Source of the DNA: an uncultured Methylophaga sp.
GTDB lineage: Bacteria; Pseudomonadota; Gammaproteobacteria; Nitrosococcales; Methylophagaceae
Assembly: GCF_947259025.1 (NCBI RefSeq)
Contig: NZ_CAMYKO010000005.1
Span: forward strand, 496,001-560,000
Reading direction: 5' to 3'
Length of the DNA stretch: 64,000 bases
A program made the translations under genes and the position numbers. Positions 53,072 through 61,628 of this stretch are shown here, piece after piece (position 1 is the first letter of the stretch; the number at the start of each line of letters is the position of its first letter). The notes under the pieces are model-generated. The model made no database searches. It had not been told where the DNA came from and saw only the letters and a list, made by a program, of their open reading frames with translations.

Positions 53072-53893
53072 CTAATTGGCAGCCTCAGTCTGCTGAAAGC
53101 GTTCAATACCGTTATATACCAGAAAATGCCGACCCTTGGCGCGAGCCACCATCCCAATCCCGATTTGCTGGGCCAGCTTAAGCCCCATTTCAGTGACGCC
53201 GGAACGGGACAGCAACAATGGCACTTGCATCTGCGCCACTTTAATCACCATTTCCGAGGTCAGTCGGCCAGTGGTGTAAAACACCTTGTCATGGCCCTCT
53301 ACCGCATTGAGCCACATCCAGCCGGATATCGCATCAACGGCGTTATGACGGCCGACATCCTCGACAAACATCAGAATATCGGTGCCCTCGCACAAGGCGC
53401 AGCCATGCACGGCCCCGGCCTGTTTGTACATCTCGTTGTATTCAGTGAGCGCCTTTAATGCCGCATAAATGGATTCGGCACTGAATGTGGGGCATTGCAG
53501 CTTGAGCTGTGACAATGAGTCCATCACATGGCCAAACATCGTGCCCTGCCCGCAGCCACTGGTGACAGTGCGACGCGAAGTCAGCTCGTCCAGGTTTTCC
53601 TTGGACTTACGGGTGGTGACGGCCACCGCTTCCACATCCCAGTCAACCTGGATTGATTCAATATCTTCCAGTTCATCCACCAGGCCCTGGTTTCGCAGGT
53701 AACCCAGAGTAAGGAGTTCAGGCTGACCGCCCAATGTCATCAGGGTGACAATTTCAATGGTATTGAGATAAATAGTCAGGGGACGCTCGCCGGTAAGCGA
53801 GACTTCCCGACTATCACCGTGTTCATCAATAACGGTCGTGGTATGAAGCCGGTTAATACCGGCATGGGTCATTTGCGGACGGTAGCTAGCCAC
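53072..53893 (-). CDS. fdhD: formate dehydrogenase sulfurtransferase FdhD
   Basis: 273 residues from a GTG at 53893. Motifs: ERPLTIYLNTIEIVTLMTLG, RRTVTSGCGQGTMFGHVMDS, GCALCEGTDILMFVEDVGRH and LLSRSGVTEMGLKLAQQIGI. FdhD passes sulfur from IscS to the molybdenum cofactor of formate dehydrogenase. The CxxC loop of E. coli FdhD appears here as GCGQGT with one cysteine. The start overlaps the moaA stop by eight bases. No formate dehydrogenase is in this window. Confidence 0.93.
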   Translation of the reverse strand: MASYRPQMTHAGINRLHTTTVIDEHGDSREVSLTGERPLTIYLNTIEIVTLMTLGGQPELLTLGYLRNQGLVDELEDIESIQVDWDVEAVAVTTRKSKENLDELTSRRTVTSGCGQGTMFGHVMDSLSQLKLQCPTFSAESIYAALKALTEYNEMYKQAGAVHGCALCEGTDILMFVEDVGRHNAVDAISGWMWLNAVEGHDKVFYTTGRLTSEMVIKVAQMQVPLLLSRSGVTEMGLKLAQQIGIGMVARAKGRHFLVYNGIERFQQTEAAN

Positions 53894-54893
53894 CAGTGAC
53901 GCTCATATGACGGAAAATCACCGGCTTGGCCTCGATATTAAAGTCGTGACCTTCGGGCTTGATATCCATCGATTTGACGATAGCCTGTTTGAGCTTGTCC
54001 ATATCTCCCGGATGACGGCGAATAATATCGCGCAGATCCATGGAATGTTCCTGCCCCAGACACAAGAGCAGACGGCCTTCGGTGGTCACCCGAACCCGGT
54101 TGCAGCTACTGCAGAAATTGTGGCTGTGCGGGGAGATAAAACCAATACGGCTGTCAGACCCGGCTACCTGGTAATACCGTGACGGGCCCCCGGTACTGGC
54201 AATGCTGGGCTGCAGATCAAAACGGGCTTTGAGCACGTCCATGACTTCATCGCTTGAGCAGTAGCTTTCACCACGATCATGATCCACCTGCCCCAGCGGC
54301 ATTTCCTCGATGTAGGAAATATCCATGCCGTTGTCGATGGCAAACTGGGCCAGATCAATGATTTCATCTTCATTGCGGCCTTTCATAATGACCGCATTGA
54401 GCTTGATACGTTTGAAACCGGCCTGTTTGGCCGCCTCAATGCCTGCCATGACCTGATCCAGGTCACCCGTGCGGGTCAGGGCTTTAAAACGCTCAGGACG
54501 CAGTGAATCAAGACTGATATTGATACGATCTACACCGGCGTTGGACAGCGCCTCAGCGTGTTTCGGCAGTTGCGAGCCGTTGGTGGTGATGGTCAGCTCT
54601 TTCAGTGAGGTGTCCTGCTTGAGGCCACCAATCTGATCAAACAGCCAGTCAACATTACGCCGCACCAGCGGCTCACCGCCGGTTACCCGGACTTTTTCCA
54701 CACCCAGTTCGCAGAATGCACGCAATAGAAATACGATCTCTTCCAGCGTCAGTAACTGTTCGCGTGGCATGAACGTCATTTCCTCGTCCATGCAGTAGAC
54801 ACAACGAAAGTCACAACGGTCGGTAATCGACATGCGCACATACGTCACCTGCCGTCCGAAGCGATCCACTAATTGTGTCGGTAATGCAGTCAT
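53886..54893 (-). CDS. moaA: GTP 3',8-cyclase MoaA
   Basis: 335 residues from ATG 54893 (MTALPTQLVDRFGRQVTYVR). The radical SAM motif is CDFRCVYC. The second Fe-S site is at the C-terminus (CSSCNRVRVTTEGRLLLCLG). The canonical C-terminal GG is present (MSVTGG). MoaA starts molybdenum cofactor synthesis. Overlap with fdhD suggests joint use for formate dehydrogenase. The open frame extends to 54992 inside the DUF2892 gene. Confidence 0.96.
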   Translation of the reverse strand: MTALPTQLVDRFGRQVTYVRMSITDRCDFRCVYCMDEEMTFMPREQLLTLEEIVFLLRAFCELGVEKVRVTGGEPLVRRNVDWLFDQIGGLKQDTSLKELTITTNGSQLPKHAEALSNAGVDRINISLDSLRPERFKALTRTGDLDQVMAGIEAAKQAGFKRIKLNAVIMKGRNEDEIIDLAQFAIDNGMDISYIEEMPLGQVDHDRGESYCSSDEVMDVLKARFDLQPSIASTGGPSRYYQVAGSDSRIGFISPHSHNFCSSCNRVRVTTEGRLLLCLGQEHSMDLRDIIRRHPGDMDKLKQAIVKSMDIKPEGHDFNIEAKPVIFRHMSVTGG

Positions 54894-54903
54894 TTCAGAT
54901 CCG

Positions 54904-55122
54904 TTATTTCGTGTTGTCTCGGGCTGTATCAGTCTCACAGACCGGTTTGGCGGTGGAAATACCCAGTAAGGCGTAGCCACCACAACGACCACTGAGGCCG
55001 TTAACCAGCAGGGCCAAGCCCAGCAAAGCCCACCAACTTTGATAATAAAGTGATACCACCATTATAACGGTGCCGGCGATAATCCGTAAAAGGCGGTCCC
55101 ATTTACCCAGATTTTTCTTCAT
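54904..55122 (-). CDS. DUF2892 (YgaP-like) membrane protein
   Basis: 72 residues from ATG 55122 (55125 also possible). It starts KKNLGKWDRLLRIIAGTVIM, followed by two short helices and SGRCGGYALLGISTAKPVCE, with two cysteines. It matches the DUF2892 family of small inner-membrane proteins of unknown function. It ends 10 bp upstream of moaA. Confidence 0.85.
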   Translation of the reverse strand: MKKNLGKWDRLLRIIAGTVIMVVSLYYQSWWALLGLALLVNGLSGRCGGYALLGISTAKPVCETDTARDNTK

Positions 55123-55137
55123 CATTGCTCCATAAAA

Positions 55138-55162
55138 ATAAACCCCGCAGGGCGGGGTTTAT
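55138..55162 (-). terminator. Rho-independent terminator after the Bax-1 gene
   Basis: ATAAACCCCGC / GCGGGGTTTAT with a three-base loop. It is symmetric enough to act in both directions, between the Bax-inhibitor gene and DUF2892. Confidence 0.85.
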
Positions 55163-55189
55163 TAGAAAGCAAATTAAGCGATGAGTTCT

Positions 55190-55861
55190 TCAGTCATCAC
55201 CGGCAAAAGCACCCAGCAAGTGAAGCAGGCTCATAAACAGGTTATAAATACTGACATACAGGGTAACAGTGGCCATGATGTAGTTAGTTTCGCCACCATT
55301 CACAATCTGGCTGGTTTCATACAGAATCAGACCCGCCATCAGCAGCACAAACATCGCAGATACCGCCAGCGACAGACCCGGCATTTCGAAGAATACCGCG
55401 GCCAGACCCGCCAGGAAAGCTACCAGGATACCCACAAACAGGAAGCCACCCATGAAGCTGAAGTCTTTCTGACTTTTCACGGCATAAGCGGACAGCGCAA
55501 AGAAGATGATGCCTGTGCCACCCAGGGCCTGCATCACGATTTGACCGCCGTTAGGCAGCCCCAGGTACATATTGACGATAGGTCCCAAGGTCAGGCCCAT
55601 AAAACCAGTCAGGGCAAAAACCGAGGCAATGCCCCAGACACTGTTTTGCAGTTTGTGAGTCAAAAACAGCAGACCGAAGTAACCAACAAGGGTAATCAGC
55701 AAACCGGGATGTGGCAGATTGAACGCCATGGACAGACCGGCAGTCATGGCACTGAATACCAATGTCATGGCCAGCAAGCTGTAGGTGTTGCGCAGCAGCT
55801 TGTTGGTCTGAATCACTGACTGTTGCGAACGAGCAACGGTCGATTGAGCGTTATAGTCCAT
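55190..55861 (-). CDS. Bax inhibitor-1/YccA family membrane protein
   Basis: 223 residues with seven hydrophobic helices and the UPF0005 signature (GLTLGPIVNMYLGLPNGGQI, GTGIIFFALSAYAV). It begins MDYNAQSTVARSQQSVIQTN. The C-terminal NLFMSLLHLLGAFAGDD contains the conserved YNLFMSLL motif. Family members modulate FtsH in E. coli (YccA) or conduct Ca2+ (BsYetJ). It has its own terminator. Confidence 0.94.
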   Translation of the reverse strand: MDYNAQSTVARSQQSVIQTNKLLRNTYSLLAMTLVFSAMTAGLSMAFNLPHPGLLITLVGYFGLLFLTHKLQNSVWGIASVFALTGFMGLTLGPIVNMYLGLPNGGQIVMQALGGTGIIFFALSAYAVKSQKDFSFMGGFLFVGILVAFLAGLAAVFFEMPGLSLAVSAMFVLLMAGLILYETSQIVNGGETNYIMATVTLYVSIYNLFMSLLHLLGAFAGDD

Positions 55862-55978
55862 CAGTTGTCTCCGTTAAATGGTAATGATGAAATTGTCTGT
55901 AGGAATGACAACATCCTACCCTATAAGTTCTAAATGGCAATAGCCTTAGCATCGCTACAATAAATTTTGCCCTGGCGG

Positions 55979-56007
55979 TTGTCATAGCAAGGCATTATCT
56001 GTATTAT
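55979..56007 (+). promoter_or_regulatory. sigma-70 promoter of tRNA-Ser
   Basis: TTGTCA (55979-55984), a 17-bp spacer and TATTAT (56002-56007), ending 11 bp before the tRNA. A near-consensus promoter with the right distance. Confidence 0.8.
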
Positions 56008-56018
56008 TTCGCATCTTC

Positions 56019-56108
56019 GGAGGGATGGCAGAGCGGTTGAATGCACTGGTCTTGAAAACCAGCAAGGGTTAACGCCCTTCCAGGGTTCGAATCCCTGTCC
56101 CTCCGCCA
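56019..56108 (+). tRNA. tRNA-Ser(UGA)
   Basis: A 90-nt class II tRNA. Acceptor GGAGGGA pairs with TCCCTCC. Anticodon stem CTGGT/ACCAG encloses TGA at 56053-56055. A long variable arm (AAGGGTTAACGCCCTT) is followed by the T-arm GGGTTCGAATCC and CCA is encoded. The gene lies between the Bax-1 gene and a lipoprotein gene. Confidence 0.97.
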
Positions 56109-56113
56109 GATAC

Positions 56114-56146
56114 AAGCCCTGAGCACTCGTTGCTTGGGGCTTTTTT
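56114..56146 (+). terminator. terminator after tRNA-Ser
   Basis: AGCCCTGAGCA / TGCTTGGGGCT (two G-T pairs) with a short loop, followed by TTTTTTG. Confidence 0.88.
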
Positions 56147-56265
56147 GTATCAGCTGCTTACGCGTTTGGTGCGAACCCGATCTTGCCACGCAACTAACGA
56201 TCTTTATTCATGAGCTACGCAGTAACTCATTGAAGGACTTTTTAATGACAACACAGGGATGTTCG

Positions 56266-56721
56266 ATGAAACTCAAATACTTTAGTCTTCTTTTTCTGCT
56301 TCTCACCATTTCCGCCTGTTCAATCAAACAGACTGTCGATTCCAGCGAGATATCTAAACAGACCGAACTCTGCATTATAGAGAACCATGATGTTCGTGAA
56401 GGCTTTTTGCAGACACTTCAGTCCTCACTGCGCAAGAGGGACATTAACCACCGCGTCATATCCAACCGTTCCATACCGAATGAGTGTGAATGGATCATGC
56501 GCTATGTGGGTCGCTGGAACTGGGACTTAGCACTGTATATGTCGTATGCTGAAATCCAGGTTTTCCATAACGGAAAACTGGATGGTGAGGCTATCTATGA
56601 CTCTACCCGTGGTGGTGCCAATATGGCTAAATTCATTGATGCAGAGCCCAAAATTGAAGAGTTGGTCAATGAACTGCTCAAATTCAACACGAGTAGTCTG
56701 TTTTATCTATCGTTGAGTTAG
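56266..56721 (+). CDS. Sbal_3080-like lipoprotein
   Basis: 151 residues from ATG 56266 (AGGGAT upstream). A lipoprotein signal (MKLKYFSLLFLLLTISAC) places Cys18 as the lipidated residue. The mature part has ELCIIENHDVREGFLQTLQS, ECEWIMRYVGRWNWDLALYM and FHNGKLDGEAIYDSTRGGANM, which matches Sbal_3080-type lipoproteins. Function unknown. The open frame back to 56134 is not used. Confidence 0.85.
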   Translation: MKLKYFSLLFLLLTISACSIKQTVDSSEISKQTELCIIENHDVREGFLQTLQSSLRKRDINHRVISNRSIPNECEWIMRYVGRWNWDLALYMSYAEIQVFHNGKLDGEAIYDSTRGGANMAKFIDAEPKIEELVNELLKFNTSSLFYLSLS

Positions 56722-56727
56722 TCAAAA

Positions 56728-56752
56728 AAAAGCCCGTTCTAAACGGGCTTTT
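56728..56752. terminator. bidirectional terminator
   Basis: AAAAGCCCGTT / AACGGGCTTTT with a three-base loop and A/T tails on both sides. It ends both the lipoprotein gene and the minus-strand pigment operon. Confidence 0.9.
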
Positions 56753-56755
56753 TTA

Positions 56756-57487
56756 TTACTTAGCATATCGCCTTATTTTCCGGTGGGGTGTATTTTCAGC
56801 CACATTATCAAGAAGCTCTTCATAGGCTGAGTGTTGCTTTAATACCTTGCACATCCAGGCGGCGGTGTCCTGCGCCAGACTATCCAGGTCCTCATTCATA
56901 TACATGCCTTGAAGCTTTTCCGCAGTTAAGTCCAACAGGGCCTGCTCACCTCGCTTTTCATGGTAGATGGCCCGGGCAGCCAGGCGCTGAGTGTAGGGAT
57001 CAGCTGTTTCCAGCATTTTGCTGTAGGTGAACACTTCAAAGGAACGATCGCCCTTTGAAAGCTGAACCTGCTGCAATGCATCCTGAACCTGGATGAAGGT
57101 TTGCAGATCACGTTTGCCATTTTTTGCATGTCTTCTGAGCGAAGAGTTCTTCGCCTCTTCAGCCAACAAAGACAGCGTTTGCTGGTATTTTTCATTTCCG
57201 CTGTAGCCCAGCGCCCTGGCTTGATACGCCAACAGGTCTGCTAAATCATCAGCCGGGTACTTGTCCTGGTAATGCTGCAATAAATTGTCTTCGAACACAT
57301 CAAAAAGCCGTGGATCGGACAGGCCAGACCACTGCAAACGTTCCAGGATCTGTTCTTTTTGTTCCTGGGGTGCAGACTCTACCTGCGTCAGGATGTAATC
57401 AATCTGCGCATCTTTGCTCTCAAAGGCAGCGACCTGCCCCCACGAAGATGCACAGGCCAAAGCCAAAATAATTTTCCCTAATTTCAT
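56756..57487 (-). CDS. exported helical-repeat protein of unknown function
   Basis: 243 residues. A signal peptide (MKLGKIILALACASSWGQVA) precedes a mostly helical mature part with repeating EQKEQILERLQWSGLSDPRL, YQDKYPADDLADLLAYQARA and DLDSLAQDTAAWMCKVLKQH segments, suggesting HEAT-like repeats. It is the last gene of the minus-strand operon, 12 bp after the ketosynthase. A link to pigment synthesis is by position only. Confidence 0.78.
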   Translation of the reverse strand: MKLGKIILALACASSWGQVAAFESKDAQIDYILTQVESAPQEQKEQILERLQWSGLSDPRLFDVFEDNLLQHYQDKYPADDLADLLAYQARALGYSGNEKYQQTLSLLAEEAKNSSLRRHAKNGKRDLQTFIQVQDALQQVQLSKGDRSFEVFTYSKMLETADPYTQRLAARAIYHEKRGEQALLDLTAEKLQGMYMNEDLDSLAQDTAAWMCKVLKQHSAYEELLDNVAENTPHRKIRRYAK

Positions 57488-57498
57488 TACTTTCCTTG

Positions 57499-58725
57499 TT
57501 ATTGCCAGCGTTTAAAAATCAATGAGGTATTAATGCCCCCAAAAGCGAAATTGTTACTCATGACATAGTCTGTCAGAAGCAGCCTGGGTTCGCGCATAAT
57601 GTAATCGAGTTGACCACACGATGGCTCGACATCAGTCAGATTGGCGGTGGCATGAAACCAGCCCTCATTCATCATTTCAATGGCCACCCAGGACTCCAGC
57701 GCGCCACAGGCACCCAGTGTGTGACCGGTAAAGCTTTTAAGCGAACTGATGGGCGTGGTGTTACCAAATACCGATGCTGTAGCTGTGGTTTCAGCAATGT
57801 CACCCCGTTCTGTCGCTGTGCCATGGGCACTGATGTAGCCAATTGTTTCCGGTTCCAGATCAGCGCCTGATAAAGCCAGGCGAATGGCTTTCTCCATGGT
57901 GTCTGCAGAAGGTTGCGTCACATGGCTGCCATCAGAGTTGGTACCAAAACCGACCAGTTCGGCATGGATGCTGGCGCCACGGGCCTGGGCATGGTCGAGC
58001 GACTCCAGTATCAGGGTGCAGCCGCCCTCGCCTATCACCAGACCATCCCGATCTTTATCAAAAGGTCTGGGCGATAGATGTGGCGTGTCATTTTTGATGC
58101 TGGTGGCATAAAGGGTATCGAATACCGCCGCCTCGGTGGCACACAGCGCCTCACAACCGCCCGCAACCATCACGGTCTGCTGGCCGGACTTTATTGCCTC
58201 ATAAGCGTAGCCAATGGCTTGACTGCCGGAGGTACAGGCACTGGATGTGGTCAGCACACGGCCTTTCAGGCCAAAATAGATGCCGATATTAACGGGCGAA
58301 GTATGTGCCATCATCTTGATGTATGAATTGGCATTGAGTCCATCGCATGAGTGGTTCAGCAACATATTGCCAAAATCAGCGACAGCGCCGGTATCCCCGG
58401 CTGATGAACCATAAGCCACACCCGTTTCACCGCTGGTCAGGACCGGATCGTTCAATAAACCGGCCTGCTCCAATGCCAGTTCGGTACTGCGTACAGCGAG
58501 TTGTGCCACCCGGCCCATACTACGCAAATCCTTGCGCTTGTAATGGGGTGGCATCTCAAAATCGACGACTGGGGCTCCCAGACGGGTATTCAGTTCTTCA
58601 TACTTGTCCCACTCGTCAATTCGCTTAATGCCGGTCTTCATCTCCTTTAAATGCTGACTGATAGTGGGCCAGTCATTCCCAATGGGAGAAAACCCGGCAA
58701 TACCGGTTACAACCACACGACACAT
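57499..58725 (-). CDS. beta-ketoacyl-ACP synthase (ApeR-like)
   Basis: 408 residues with the KAS II fold. The catalytic triad is intact: Cys in LTTSSACTSGSQAIGYAYEA, His in YISAHGTATERGD and His in SLKSFTGHTLGACGALE. In aryl polyene clusters a second ketosynthase pair elongates the polyene chain. Its ATG overlaps the stop of the ketoreductase (TGATG), so they are translated together. Confidence 0.9.
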   Translation of the reverse strand: MCRVVVTGIAGFSPIGNDWPTISQHLKEMKTGIKRIDEWDKYEELNTRLGAPVVDFEMPPHYKRKDLRSMGRVAQLAVRSTELALEQAGLLNDPVLTSGETGVAYGSSAGDTGAVADFGNMLLNHSCDGLNANSYIKMMAHTSPVNIGIYFGLKGRVLTTSSACTSGSQAIGYAYEAIKSGQQTVMVAGGCEALCATEAAVFDTLYATSIKNDTPHLSPRPFDKDRDGLVIGEGGCTLILESLDHAQARGASIHAELVGFGTNSDGSHVTQPSADTMEKAIRLALSGADLEPETIGYISAHGTATERGDIAETTATASVFGNTTPISSLKSFTGHTLGACGALESWVAIEMMNEGWFHATANLTDVEPSCGQLDYIMREPRLLLTDYVMSNNFAFGGINTSLIFKRWQ

Positions 58726-59450
58726 CAGACCATTCCACCATTCACTGAAATAACCTGACGGGTGATGTAAGCCGCCCCTTCTGACATCAAAAAACTCACC
58801 GTGGCGGCGACTTCATCAACTTTACCTACCCGCTGCATGGGGATCATCTTCATTGCTTCATCCATGTAGACATCTTCCGTCATTTCCGTATCGATTAAAC
58901 CTGGTGCGACGCAGTTCACCGTGATTTTTCTTTTTGCCAGCTCAATGGCCAGCGCTTTAGTGGCACCAATAATCCCGGCTTTAGAGGCACTGTAATTGAC
59001 CTGTCCGCGATTGCCAGCAACACCTGAGACTGACGACATGGTGATAATGCGCCCTGCTTTACGACGTCTGACCATCGGCATAATCAACGGCTGTAATACG
59101 TTATAAAAACCATCAAGGTTGGTTCTCAACACGATATTCCAGTCCTCTGCTGGCATTGCCGGAAAGGCATTATCCCTGGTCAGACCGGCGTTACAGACCA
59201 CACCATAATAGGCGCCATGATCCTCAACATCTTTTTCGAGCACAGACTGAGATTGCGCTGTATCAGCAATATCGAACTGCAACACTCTGGCTTGCTGTCC
59301 CATCGCCTCGATTTCTGTGGCCACTGCCTGCGCTTCATCACGTCTGCTGCGACAATGCAGAACAATGTCATACCCCTCACTGGCCAGCCTCAGGGCAATC
59401 GCCTTGCCAATGCCGCGGCTCGACCCGGTTACGAGAACCGTATCACTCAT
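58725..59450 (-). CDS. 3-ketoacyl-ACP reductase (ApeQ-like, FabG family)
   Basis: 241 residues from ATG 59450 (MSDTVLVTGSSRGIGKAIAL). It is a short-chain dehydrogenase with TGSSRGIG for NADPH and the catalytic Ser-Tyr-Lys set (MSSVSGVAGNRGQVNYSASK). It reduces 3-ketoacyl-ACP during polyene assembly. The frame is open to 59540 within the dehydratase gene; the chosen start gives a four-base overlap. Confidence 0.93.
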   Translation of the reverse strand: MSDTVLVTGSSRGIGKAIALRLASEGYDIVLHCRSRRDEAQAVATEIEAMGQQARVLQFDIADTAQSQSVLEKDVEDHGAYYGVVCNAGLTRDNAFPAMPAEDWNIVLRTNLDGFYNVLQPLIMPMVRRRKAGRIITMSSVSGVAGNRGQVNYSASKAGIIGATKALAIELAKRKITVNCVAPGLIDTEMTEDVYMDEAMKMIPMQRVGKVDEVAATVSFLMSEGAAYITRQVISVNGGMV

Positions 59451-59899
59451 AATTTTGCTTCCTTCATAAACGCCGTAGCGTCTTCCGGTTGAAATACATT
59501 CAAATTGGCGGTGGCTTCCACCTGATGCCCGGTCAGGCATCCTTGAAACACATGTAGCCCATTGTCAGCGACCATCTCGCGTCGCACGCGAATGATCAGT
59601 GTCAGGCCTGAGGCAAAAAAAGGCTGGCTGACTTCATAGCGACGTGTGCCCAACAAAAAGCCAATCTTGGGAGTGGCGTGTTTTTTTCTTTCCTGCAAGC
59701 CGGCATAAGCAGCGATGGTCTGTGCCAGGTATTCAAGACCGACCCAGGCTGGCACACCATCCGCCTCGGCAAACAGGCTGGATTCATGGATATCGACCTC
59801 AGCCTCCAGCCAGTCTTCACCATAAGCCGTGATCCGGCTGAGTAATGACATGGTGCCTGAATGCGGCACCAAGTCCGCTACATCAAATTCCACGCTCAT
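59447..59899 (-). CDS. 3-hydroxyacyl-ACP dehydratase (ApeP-like hotdog)
   Basis: 150 residues, hotdog fold. The putative catalytic His is in DLVPHSGTMSLLSRI, and the acidic partner in WVGLEYLAQTIAAYAGLQE. It dehydrates 3-hydroxyacyl-ACP to the enoyl form, leaving the conjugated double bonds of an aryl polyene. Overlaps neighbours on both sides by four bases. Confidence 0.88.
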   Translation of the reverse strand: MSVEFDVADLVPHSGTMSLLSRITAYGEDWLEAEVDIHESSLFAEADGVPAWVGLEYLAQTIAAYAGLQERKKHATPKIGFLLGTRRYEVSQPFFASGLTLIIRVRREMVADNGLHVFQGCLTGHQVEATANLNVFQPEDATAFMKEAKL

Positions 59900-61077
59900 C
59901 GCACGCTTTCCATTACCAGGGCCACATTGTTACCACCGAATGCGAATGAATTACTGATGGCCCGATTGATGGTTGTGTTGCGGGCTTGTGCTGCGACAAA
60001 ATTCAATGCCGGTAATGCGGGATCTGCCTGTCCATCCCAGCAATGCGGTGGAACAAAGCCTGCTTCAGTCAGGGCCAGCCAGCAAATGGCCGCCTCTATG
60101 GCCCCTGCAGCACCCAGCGTGTGACCGGTAAAAGGTTTGGTAGAACTGCACATAATCGTTGCCGGAAAGACGCGACTGACTGCCAGCGACTCCATTTGAT
60201 CGTTCAGGGATGTCGCCGTGCCATGCAGGTTGATGTAGTCAATCTCCGACGGATTCAGCCCCGCATCCTGCAATGCCTGTTGCATGGCCTGCTCCGCGCC
60301 CTTTCCCTCGGGTTCTGGCGCAGAGATATGATGGGCATCACTGCTTTCTCCCATCCCTGCAAGCCGAACCCCCTCTCGTTGTTTTGAGACGACAAACAGT
60401 GCACCGCCTTCACCGATATTAATGCCCCTGCGATTAACACTGAATGGCAGGCAGACCTCATCACTGACAGCTTCCAGCGCAGAGAAGCCTTGCAGAGTCA
60501 GTTTGCACAGGGAGTCGACGCCACCTGCTATAACGACATCACACAAACCTGATGAAATTAATCGCTTGGCAGAGATCAGGGCTTTGGCACCGGATGAGCA
60601 GGCCGTGGAAATCGCATAGACGGGTCCTGTTACACCCGCCAGCTCCGCCACAAATTCTGCCGTGTTAGCCATTTCCTGAACACTGTAGTGATATTCTTTC
60701 GGTAATGCGCCAGTCTCGACGTAATGTTTGATAGCCGGTTCGGCATCGCCGATGCCTGAGGTACTGGTTCCGATGACCACCCCGACCCGATTCGCCCCAT
60801 ACTGCTGAACAGCCTCTGCTACCTGCTCGCAGATCTGCTCATAGACAGCCAGCGCGATTTGATTATTTCTGCTCTGCCACTGAGGCCCTTCCAGAGGAAT
60901 AGCAGTTAACTCACCCTGACATTTACCCACCGGGAGCGCTGTTGTGCCGAACTCCTCAGTCCAGGTCATCACATCAGCTTGTCGGTCAAGCAGACAACGC
61001 TTGAGCTGCGCCAGGCTGTTCCCGCCAGCGCAGACCACCGCTGCATGATTGAGAAAAACGTTATCTTGAATGCTCAC
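59896..61077 (-). CDS. beta-ketoacyl-ACP synthase (ApeO-like)
   Basis: 393 residues. Cys in YAISTACSSGAKALISAKRL, His in YINLHGTATSLNDQ and His in KPFTGHTLGAAGAIE show an active ketosynthase and not a chain-length factor that has lost its Cys. It is the partner of the downstream ketosynthase. It overlaps the DUF3261 lipoprotein by four bases. Confidence 0.9.
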   Translation of the reverse strand: MSIQDNVFLNHAAVVCAGGNSLAQLKRCLLDRQADVMTWTEEFGTTALPVGKCQGELTAIPLEGPQWQSRNNQIALAVYEQICEQVAEAVQQYGANRVGVVIGTSTSGIGDAEPAIKHYVETGALPKEYHYSVQEMANTAEFVAELAGVTGPVYAISTACSSGAKALISAKRLISSGLCDVVIAGGVDSLCKLTLQGFSALEAVSDEVCLPFSVNRRGINIGEGGALFVVSKQREGVRLAGMGESSDAHHISAPEPEGKGAEQAMQQALQDAGLNPSEIDYINLHGTATSLNDQMESLAVSRVFPATIMCSSTKPFTGHTLGAAGAIEAAICWLALTEAGFVPPHCWDGQADPALPALNFVAAQARNTTINRAISNSFAFGGNNVALVMESVR

Positions 61078-61628
61078 TGATGATTCTCTAATGGCTCAAT
61101 TATCACCTGGTATTGATGTCGTAGATGATGCACGTCGGTCTGGTTTGGCTTAAACAACACTTTTAATATCGGCTGCTGTTGTTTAAATAGCTGTCTCTGG
61201 TCTGATGACAGCACCATCCGCCAACCATCATGCGAATTGTAAACATCCTTGAGCGCGCTTTCCGGCCAGACCGCGAACTGCATCATGGCAAAGATGTCTT
61301 TGTCCGGTAGGGGCATGCCGGTATAGTTTGTCGATTCAAATTCCCGGCCATCATACTTCATTGACAGCACGCGCTGCCCTGCTGGGGTCAAAACCGCCAC
61401 CTGGGTTATGTCAGTGGTATTTTCCGTAATCACAACAAAACGCTGCGACTCAGCTTTTCTGACCAGGGTGACTTTGCGTTGTGACACCCCCTGTTCCATC
61501 GCCGGGTCAGGCGACATCAAAAGCAGCACATTATCAGGCATCAGGCTTTTCGATAACAAGCTACACCCAGCCAGCCAGGGCAGAATCAGCAATCCAATGA
61601 CGAAAAAACGCATCACATTTGGCGACAT
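61074..61628 (-). CDS. DUF3261 lipoprotein of an aryl polyene cluster
   Basis: 184 residues. A lipobox (LPWLAGC) makes Cys22 the lipidated residue; ATG 61613 (MRFFVIGLLI) is an alternative start. The mature region (KVTLVRKAESQRFVVITENT, RVLSMKYDGREFESTNYTGM) matches DUF3261. Such lipoproteins accompany aryl polyene ketosynthases and may help attach or export the pigment to the outer membrane. Confidence 0.82.
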   Translation of the reverse strand: MSPNVMRFFVIGLLILPWLAGCSLLSKSLMPDNVLLLMSPDPAMEQGVSQRKVTLVRKAESQRFVVITENTTDITQVAVLTPAGQRVLSMKYDGREFESTNYTGMPLPDKDIFAMMQFAVWPESALKDVYNSHDGWRMVLSSDQRQLFKQQQPILKVLFKPNQTDVHHLRHQYQVIIEPLENHQ

